Shown piece by piece: positions 58,190-64,000 of a stretch of DNA of 64,000 bases. Origin of the DNA: Acidipropionibacterium sp. (lineage in GTDB: Bacteria; Actinomycetota; Actinomycetes; Propionibacteriales; Propionibacteriaceae); assembly GCA_022647765.1 (NCBI GenBank), contig JALCLH010000014.1:34024-98023 (forward strand), in the 5' to 3' direction. The notes beneath the pieces are model-generated. The model made no database searches. It was not told the DNA's origin and worked only from the letters and a program-made list of their open reading frames with translations. The translations under genes and the position numbers were made by a program. Numbering within the stretch: position 1 is the stretch's first letter; each line of letters begins with the position of its first letter.

Positions 58190-58972
58190 GCCAGCAGGTG
58201 CGATTCGAGACGGGCCTGGTCCTGGCCGTCCCAGCCGATCCGGTCCAGGTAGTTGGCGACGCCGCCGAGATCGTCGTCGATGAGATCGAGCAGGAGGGCC
58301 ATGATCTCGGGAGGGGTGGCCTGCTCGGAACCGGCGTAGGCGTCCTGGCTGGCCGCACCGGCGGCCGCCGCCTCCCCCAGGCTCGCCATGATCCGGCCGA
58401 GCCGTTGGTTGGTGGCCTCGTAGTCGGCGATGATCGACTCCCGCGCCACGTCGAGGGCCGACAGCACCACCGCCATCAGGGTCCCGGTGCGGTCCTTGCC
58501 GGCGGCGCAGTGGATGTCGGTGGCCCCGCGGGCGGTGCTGATGACCTTGAGGTCGGCGAGCACCGTGTCGGGCCGGACCTGGAGGTACTCCAGATAGTGG
58601 TGGGCCATCGCCTCGGTGCGGGTGCTCGGCGTGATCGCGCTCATCTGCTCGCGCCACGGCGGGACGAGGGCAGGTCGGGTCGTCGTCGGGGTAGAGGGAG
58701 CCGGTCGTCACCGTCACCTGCGGATCGGCGCGCAGCGGGCCGGCTCCGATCCGGGTCAACTCGTAGTTGGTGCGCAGGTCGATGACGTCGGTGAGATCGT
58801 GCTGGTCCTTGAGGGCCCGGATGCTGGCGGGGGTCAGGCGGTCCAGGTTGTCGGAGCGCAGCAGCCGGTTCGCGGCGATCCGCCGGCCATCCGTGGTCCG
58901 GGTGCCCACCAGGTCGCGCATGTTCTCGACGCCGTCGAGGTCGATCCAGTGGATGGCGGTCGCGATGGTCAT
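58186..58972 (-). CDS. Tyrosine-protein phosphatase (frameshifted)
   Basis: About 261 codons plus one surplus base. The N-terminal [20 protein letters not shown], then [18 protein letters not shown] and [10 protein letters not shown] match the Y_phosphatase3/PtpB-like family. The CX5R loop is [16 protein letters not shown] run at 58661-58663 breaks the frame; with two bases it reads [19 protein letters not shown] 58972 starts the gene. It overlaps rarA at its 3' end. A degenerate hairpin repeat lies 56-103 bp upstream. Confidence 0.87.
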
Positions 58973-59027
58973 GGACCCACCCTATCGGCGCGGCCCCGGG
59001 AACTGTTCAGGTGATGGAGGGAGTCGA

Positions 59028-59075
59028 AAGTGTGTTGGATTCTGGTTCGAGTTCAAACGACAAGTCGTCAGACTT
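59028..59075. repeat. Hairpin repeat element, degenerate copy 3
   Basis: Aligns with copies 1 and 2 in the same orientation (arm AAGTGTGTTGGA; CAAACG-CAA core; GTCAGACTT arm), with several substitutions and one or two extra bases. It lies upstream of the minus-strand phosphatase start. Confidence 0.6.
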
Positions 59076-59180
59076 CCCAGGTCAGACCTCTTGGTCCCTG
59101 TCCCCCTGAACGGTCCCAGCGAGGAATGTCGCGTCGTCACAAGGCCGGGGAAGGGCGTGGTTGCCTTCACCCATTGGACC

Positions 59181-59870
59181 TCACCCGTTGGCGGGTCGAG
59201 GAAGGGAAGCCGCTCGGTAGGTTCGTGAGCGACCGCGGCCAGGGACCTGCTCGTACGAGGGCTCCAGAAGCCGCCGATTGGAGACGAAGCTCACGCCCGG
59301 GCCGAAACTGTTGTGAAGCATCAGTGCCCGATCGACACTGTTGGACACAGGTCGGTTCGACAGGGCGATGGCGCGGAATCCCGAGGCCCAGTGGACCCGA
59401 TTCAGGCGATGCACCGAGATGCCGAACTCCAGCGGCGTCGTGGAGTATCCCTCCTCGAGGCTCAGTCGTGCTCGCGCGCCCAAAGCGGCTTCCACCGAGG
59501 TGAAGACGCCGTTGTATGTCCAAGACTCGATTGAGGGGCCGAGGTGCCACAGAAGGTACAGCACCTTCTCAGATTCATCGCGAAGGTCGGAACTCCATGG
59601 TCGGTGTGCGATCTCCACCCTCCTGGTGCGCGGAGCCTCGCCATATGCGTGAGCCCTGAAGAAGCCTCCGCGCCATCCGAGTTCATCGACCGGGTACTCA
59701 TCAGTCACGAAATCTGACGGCGTCGAACCCGAGAAGCCGGGAAGGTCGAGCAGACGCATCACGGCGTCCTGAGCGATCTCGGGCGCAGAGAACAGGCCGA
59801 TCGTCTTGGCTCTCGACTCGTCCTCATTGGGATAGTGAAAGAGAAGCCACACCCGTTCGGGCAGAGCCAT
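59181..59870 (-). CDS. DUF7336-like protein with a duplicated domain
   Basis: About 229 residues. Residues 1-70 have VWLLFHYPNEDESRAKTIGL and DEYPVDELGWRGGFFRAHAY, typical of short DUF7336-like proteins. A second similar block follows (VLYLLWHLGPSIESWTYNGV ... FGISVHRLNRVHWASGF), suggesting an internal duplication. The remaining 50 residues have no recognised signature. Function unknown; such proteins are often near polymorphic-toxin or immunity loci. ATG 59870 (MALPERVW) is chosen. Confidence 0.65.
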   Translation of the reverse strand: MALPERVWLLFHYPNEDESRAKTIGLFSAPEIAQDAVMRLLDLPGFSGSTPSDFVTDEYPVDELGWRGGFFRAHAYGEAPRTRRVEIAHRPWSSDLRDESEKVLYLLWHLGPSIESWTYNGVFTSVEAALGARARLSLEEGYSTTPLEFGISVHRLNRVHWASGFRAIALSNRPVSNSVDRALMLHNSFGPGVSFVSNRRLLEPSYEQVPGRGRSRTYRAASLPRPANG

Positions 59871-59903
59871 TGCTGAGCCGCTCGCCACGACAGATCGGTC
59901 CCT

Positions 59904-61505
59904 TCAGCCCTTGCAGAGATATCCGTCCTGGACCAATGACGTGCCGCGGCAGTAGCCGTGGCCGGCCTTCAGCCCGCCGGTGTTGAGGGTCAGCTCCGAG
60001 ATCGTCACGAGGGTGTAACCCTTTTCGGTGAGGGTGTTGACGATGGTCGTGACGGCATTGATGGTCGAGGCATGAATATCGTGCATCAAAGTGACCGGCT
60101 CGGTGTAGATCGGGGCGTCCTTGAGCACCTTCTGCTCGGTGGACCTGGTGTTCCTGGTCTTCCAGTCCTCGGTGTCGATGCTCCAGTTGACAACCGCCAT
60201 GTCCAGCGAGTCCGCGATCTTGTCGACGGTCGCGTTGTGCGCCCCGTAGGGCGGCCGGAAGAGCAGCGGGGCGCGTCCGATGATCCCCTTGATCTTGGCG
60301 GAGTTGCCGGCCAGCTCCCGCTGCACGGAGTCGGCCTTGAGGGTCGTGAGATCGGGATGCGTGACGGTGTGATTGCCGATCTCGAATCCGGAGGCCGCGA
60401 TGAACCGCGGCGTCTTCGGGAACTCGTCGATCGAGTTGCCCATCTCGAAGAAGGTCGCCGCTCCCTTGACCTTGTTGAAGGCGTCGATGACATGGGTGGT
60501 GCCGGCCGCCGGCCCGTCGTCGTAGGTCAGGGCCACCGCCTTGGTGACGATGCAGTCGATGCCGACCGCGGTGCTCGGGTGCTGGATCTTTTTCGCAGCA
60601 CCGGACGGGGATGCCGAGGGAGTCGACTCTCCGCTCTTCGCGGTTGCGGTCGAATCACCCGGCAGCGGGTGCAGATTCGGGGACTCCGAGGCCTTCGGCC
60701 GGTCCTTCGGCGTCTTGTACCAGACCGCCGTGGTCGACGGGGTGCCGGTGAAGGCGCTCGGGTGATTCGATGCGCCCGCAGCTTTGGCGCCGTAGTCGGA
60801 CAGCAGCGGGGAGACGACATCCTTGTCGAGCACCACCTGGACGAAGTCGGCGCCGAGCACCCCCGGCGGGAAGGAGACGATGAGACGACCATCGGCCGCG
60901 AAGCCCATCGCGGGTCCGTCGCCATAGGGGGCCGCGCTCTGCTGGAGGGCCGTCATCGCCTTGGCGCCGTCGAGTCCCTGGGCGGTGGCCTGTTTGCCGA
61001 CCGCCGTGGCGAAGGCGTCCCAGCCCGGCCAGGAGATGAGCACCGAGGACGAGAAGGTCTGCGAAAGGGTCGCGTCGTACCACAGGGCCGCCGGGGTCGT
61101 CGTGGTCCTGCCTCCCGCCGTCACCTTCGCGCGCACCTCGACGCCGATCACATCGGTGGAGACCGCCAGATATCGGCTTGTGATGTCAACGGAGGTGGCA
61201 CCGTTCCAGCCCGCCTGCCGCAGCATCCGCTCGCGAACCACTTCGAGGGCCTGACTGAGATTGCGGGCCAACGGAATCTGCGGGACGGCGGCGCTCACCG
61301 TGCGCGGGCTGGTCGCTGTGAGGGCGGTCGGTATCGCGCCCGCCACGAGGGGCCCGTCCACCGATGTCAGCTGCGCGGCACCCGCCTTGGAGGCCTGTCC
61401 GGCGGGACCGTTCGACCCCGAGTCATTGTTGCGGCATGCCGAAAGAGACAGTGCCGCGGCCATTCCAGCGGCCGTCCCACAGAACGTACGTCGAGTCAGG
61501 ATCAC
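59904..61505 (-). CDS. Secreted polysaccharide deacetylase, lipoprotein
   Basis: About 533 residues. The N terminus has twin arginines (TRRTFCGTAAG) and a lipobox LSAC, so it is probably a Tat-exported lipoprotein. The first 270 residues form an extra domain of unknown type (SVDITSRYLAVSTDVIGVEV). The C-terminal NodB domain has VALTYDDGPAAG, GFEIGNHTVTHPDL, LLFRPPYGAHN, and SIDTEDWKTR with LMHDIH, so the metal site and catalytic Asp are present. It likely deacetylates peptidoglycan or another glycan. GTG 61505 (MILTRRTF) is preferred; ATG 61535 is possible. Confidence 0.88.
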   Translation of the reverse strand: MILTRRTFCGTAAGMAAALSLSACRNNDSGSNGPAGQASKAGAAQLTSVDGPLVAGAIPTALTATSPRTVSAAVPQIPLARNLSQALEVVRERMLRQAGWNGATSVDITSRYLAVSTDVIGVEVRAKVTAGGRTTTTPAALWYDATLSQTFSSSVLISWPGWDAFATAVGKQATAQGLDGAKAMTALQQSAAPYGDGPAMGFAADGRLIVSFPPGVLGADFVQVVLDKDVVSPLLSDYGAKAAGASNHPSAFTGTPSTTAVWYKTPKDRPKASESPNLHPLPGDSTATAKSGESTPSASPSGAAKKIQHPSTAVGIDCIVTKAVALTYDDGPAAGTTHVIDAFNKVKGAATFFEMGNSIDEFPKTPRFIAASGFEIGNHTVTHPDLTTLKADSVQRELAGNSAKIKGIIGRAPLLFRPPYGAHNATVDKIADSLDMAVVNWSIDTEDWKTRNTRSTEQKVLKDAPIYTEPVTLMHDIHASTINAVTTIVNTLTEKGYTLVTISELTLNTGGLKAGHGYCRGTSLVQDGYLCKG

Positions 61506-61560
61506 GGTTCGCAGGTTACATGGAGCGCACTGCATTCCGGAGAAGACCCACCATGAAACC

Positions 61561-61917
61561 TCATCCCCATCCGAGTTCGTGGAGACGCGCGTCGGAGACT
61601 CCGAAGTGATGGGCCACCTCGTGGATGACGGTGATGGTGATCTGCTCGACGAGCTCCTCCCGGCTGGAGCAGATCCGGCTCAGCGGACCGGAGAAGATCG
61701 TGATGACATCGGGCGGCACGAACCCCCATGAGGAGTCCCGCCTGGTCAGCGGCACACCTTCGTAGAGCCCCAGCAGGGTCGGCGGCTGCCCCTCGTCCGG
61801 CTCCTCGGCGATCTCGATGACGACATTGTCGATGGCCGCGCTCAACCGCGGAGGAATCCGGTCCAGGGCGTCGTCGATGCAGGCCTCGAACTCGGCCTCC
61901 GACATCTCGACGGCCAT
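61561..61917 (-). CDS. Zincin-like metallopeptidase family protein
   Basis: A 118-residue protein. HEVAHHFGVSDARLHELGW near the C terminus is the minizincin HExxHxxGxxxxxD/H motif. The N-terminal AEFEACIDDALDRIPPRLSA and the PPTLLGLYEGVPLTRRD region match the family (formerly DUF1025). It is common in actinobacteria; the substrate is unknown. ATG 61917. Confidence 0.9.
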   Translation of the reverse strand: MAVEMSEAEFEACIDDALDRIPPRLSAAIDNVVIEIAEEPDEGQPPTLLGLYEGVPLTRRDSSWGFVPPDVITIFSGPLSRICSSREELVEQITITVIHEVAHHFGVSDARLHELGWG

Positions 61918-61950
61918 GAATCGGCCCCTCCTTCCCCCGGATGAGTACGG

Positions 61951-61984
61951 GCCTGCCCGGGCGATCAGGATCTCCCGGGCAGGC
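61951..61984 (-). terminator. Terminator of aspS
   Basis: Perfect 11-bp GC-rich arms GCCTGCCCGGG/CCCGGGCAGGC around a 12-base loop, 25 bp beyond the aspS stop. No T-run follows, as is common in this group. Confidence 0.65.
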
Positions 61985-62008
61985 TGGCGCTCAGCGAGCG
62001 ATCATCGA

Positions 62009-63836
62009 TCAGGCCTTGGCGGCGTCCTTCCCGGACTCCTCCTCGTGCTCCTTCTTGGAACCCTTCTTGACCGGCTTGGCGTCGACGCCGGCCTCCCGGC
62101 GCTGGGCCGGGGTGATCGGGGCCGGGGCCTGGGTCAGCGGATCGTAGCCGTTGCCGGTCTTCGGGAAGGCGATGACGTCGCGGATCGACTCGAATCCGCC
62201 CAGCAGCATCACCAGACGGTCCAGGCCGAAGGCGATGCCGCCGTGCGGCGGGGCGCCGAACTTGAAGGCGTCCAGCAGGAAGCCGAACTTCTGCTGGGCC
62301 TCCTCCTGCGCCAGTCCCATCACCTTGAAGACCCGCTCCTGCACGTCGCGGCGGTGGATACGGATCGATCCGCCGCCCACCTCGTTGCCGTTGCAGACGA
62401 AGTCGTAGCCGTAGCTCAGCGCCGATCCCGGATCGGTGTCGAAGGTGTCCAGGCACTCGGGCTTCGGGCTGGTGAAGGCGTGGTGGACGGCCGTCCACTC
62501 GCCGCCGCCGACCGCGACATCGCCCTCGGCCTCGGCCTCCTTGGTCGGCTTGAACATCGGGGCGTCGACCACCCAGCAGAAGGCCCAGTCGGCCGGGTCG
62601 TAGAGCTTGCAGCGCTGGCCGATCTCCAGTCGCGCGGCGCCGAGCAGTTCCTGGGACGCCGTGCGGGCGCCGGCGGCGAAGAAGATCGCGTCCCCGGGCT
62701 TCGCGCCGACCTTCTCTGCGATCCCGGCCTTCTCGGCCGGTGAGATGTTCTTGGCCACCGGTCCGGCCAGCTGACCGTCCTCCTGGACGGTGATGTAGGC
62801 CAGCCCCTTGGCGCCGCGGGTGCGCGCCCACTCCTGCCAGGCGTCGAACTGACGGCGGGGCAGGGAGGCCCCGCCGGGCATCACGACGGCGCCGACATAG
62901 GGGGCCTGGAAGACCCGGAACGGCGTCTCGGCGAAGAACTCGGTGACCTCGGTGATCTCATTGCCGAAGCGCAGGTCCGGCTTGTCGGAGCCGTAGCGGT
63001 TCATCGCGTCGTGCCAGGTGATCCGGGGCATCGGACGCGGGATCTCGACGCCGATCAGCTTCCAGCACTCGGCCATCACCTCCTCGCCCAGGGCGATGAC
63101 GTCGTCCTGGTCGACGAAGCTCATCTCGACGTCGAGCTGGGTGAACTCGGGCTGCCGGTCGGCGCGGAAGTCCTCGTCGCGGTAGCACCGGGCGATCTGG
63201 TAGTAGCGCTCCATGCCGGCCACCATGAGCAGCTGCTTGAACAGCTGGGGGCTCTGCGGCAGGGCGTACCAGGATCCCGGCGCCAGCCGTGCCGGCACCA
63301 GGAAGTCGCGGGCGCCCTCGGGGGTGGACCGGGTCAGGGTCGGGGTCTCGATGTCGTAGAACTCGTGGCGGTCCAGCACCTCGCGGATCCGGTGGGTCAC
63401 CCTGGGAGCGCAGCACCAGGGCCGCGTGCTGGCGCGGCCGGCGCAGGTCCAGATAGCGATAGCGCAGCCTGGCGTCCTCGCCGACGGTGACATGCTCGTC
63501 GATCTGGAAGGGCAGCGCCGCCGACCGGTTGAGCACCTCCAGCTCGGAGATGGCCACCTCGATCTCGCCGGAGGGCAGGTTCGGGTTCGCGTTGCCGTCG
63601 GGACGGGCCTCGACCACCCCGGTGACCTTAATGCAGAACTCGTTGCGCAGATCGTGGGCTCCCGAGGAGGCCAGGATCTCGTCGCGGATGACGACCTGGG
63701 CCAGCCCGGAGGCGTCTCGAAGATCGATGAAGGCGACACCGCCGTGATCGCGTCGGTGTCCCACCCATCCAGCCAGGGTCACCTCCTTGCCGATGTCGCT
63801 GGCTCGCAGGGTGCCTGCCTCGTGGGTTCGCAGCAC
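62009..63836 (-). CDS. aspS: Aspartyl-tRNA synthetase (frameshifted)
   Basis: About 608 codons plus one surplus base. The OB-fold anticodon domain opens [20 protein letters not shown] and has [20 protein letters not shown]. The class II core has motif 2 [20 protein letters not shown] and motif 3 [14 protein letters not shown] bacterial insertion domain is present. GTG 63836 has AGGA about 8 bases upstream; a longer start at 63869 is possible. A GGG run at 63404-63406 breaks the frame; with two bases it reads [15 protein letters not shown] Lys/Glu-rich tail ends the protein. Confidence 0.92.
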
Positions 63837-64000
63837 GAACGTGATCCTTCCATTGTCGGGGCCTCGCATAGACGGTGCGGGCCTTCGACGCAGCCTATCG
63901 CGTGTGCGCCGACGACTGGTTGAACATTCCACTCGCGCAAGCCCCGGTTCCGCAGTTCCGCCGATGGATCGGGCCCTTACGCGATGCTTCTATGTCTGTC
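63837..64000. other. Upstream region of aspS, no gene seen
   Basis: 164 bp to the window edge. No convincing coding sequence, hairpin or promoter was identified. Confidence 0.5.

Overview
The window is high-GC actinobacterial chromosome. An actinobacterial 20S proteasome (PrcB/PrcA), mIHF, an ATPase-dead-type PriA, a 13E12/DUF222 HNH gene, Lhr and the gene orders cmk-der, mIHF-gmk-rpoZ-coaBC-metK, priA-fmt-rsmB-rpe, alaS-ruvX-mltG-aroE-aroC-aroK-aroB and efp-nusB point to Actinomycetota. Protein style suggests the Propionibacteriaceae (for example Acidipropionibacterium or Cutibacterium relatives); this family-level call is inference. Most genes lie on the minus strand.

Layout. 1-5.6 kb is accessory DNA: GNAT, AlkD, flavodoxin and EXLDI genes, the 3' stump of a serine recombinase running into tRNA-Pro(GGG), a Nudix gene and a RES-type toxin-antitoxin pair. 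5.7-8.5 kb holds an OsmC protein and a HelD/HelR-type RNA polymerase recycling ATPase, preceded by a perfect 13+3+13 bp inverted repeat that matches the rifamycin-associated element (RAE). 8.58-11.26 kb is an IS1595 element with an IS66 element inside it, both with perfect 8-bp target duplications. 11.3-26.1 kb is housekeeping: der, cmk, tyrA, prcA, prcB, DUF3054, a HAD-TrmI fusion, metH, PAC2, rpe, rsmB and fmt. 26.1-41.7 kb is a conserved priA/metK neighbourhood split by accessory DNA: DUF222-HNH, an ISAs1 element, a nitrilase, an SdpR/SdpI-like pair, a decayed VapBC-like pair, nei, a tandem-duplicated protein and lhr. 41.7-58.9 kb is mostly conserved core (metK to alaS, rarA and a tyrosine phosphatase). 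59-64 kb has a DUF7336-like protein, a polysaccharide deacetylase, a small metallopeptidase and aspS.

Main points. (1) prcBA sits where the mpa/arc-dop-pup-prcB-prcA-pafA cluster is expected beside trmI, but no mpa, dop, pup or pafA is present here. PrcA also has Gln at position 52, where the mycobacterial subunit has the lysine that anchors activator C termini. The beta-subunit catalytic residues are intact, so this may be a Pup-independent or activator-free core. (2) RAE-helR looks like a rifamycin-response module with an IS inserted just upstream. (3) Eight genes (metH, rpe, rsmB, fmt, priA, nitrilase, tyrosine phosphatase, aspS) each carry exactly one surplus base, mostly in G/C runs. Several are essential or near-essential, so residual sequencing error is the likeliest explanation. 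(4) A 53-bp hairpin repeat brackets a 2.6-kb accessory island, with a degenerate third copy elsewhere. (5) A 27-bp tandem repeat multiplies the ribosome-binding site and start codon of aroE.
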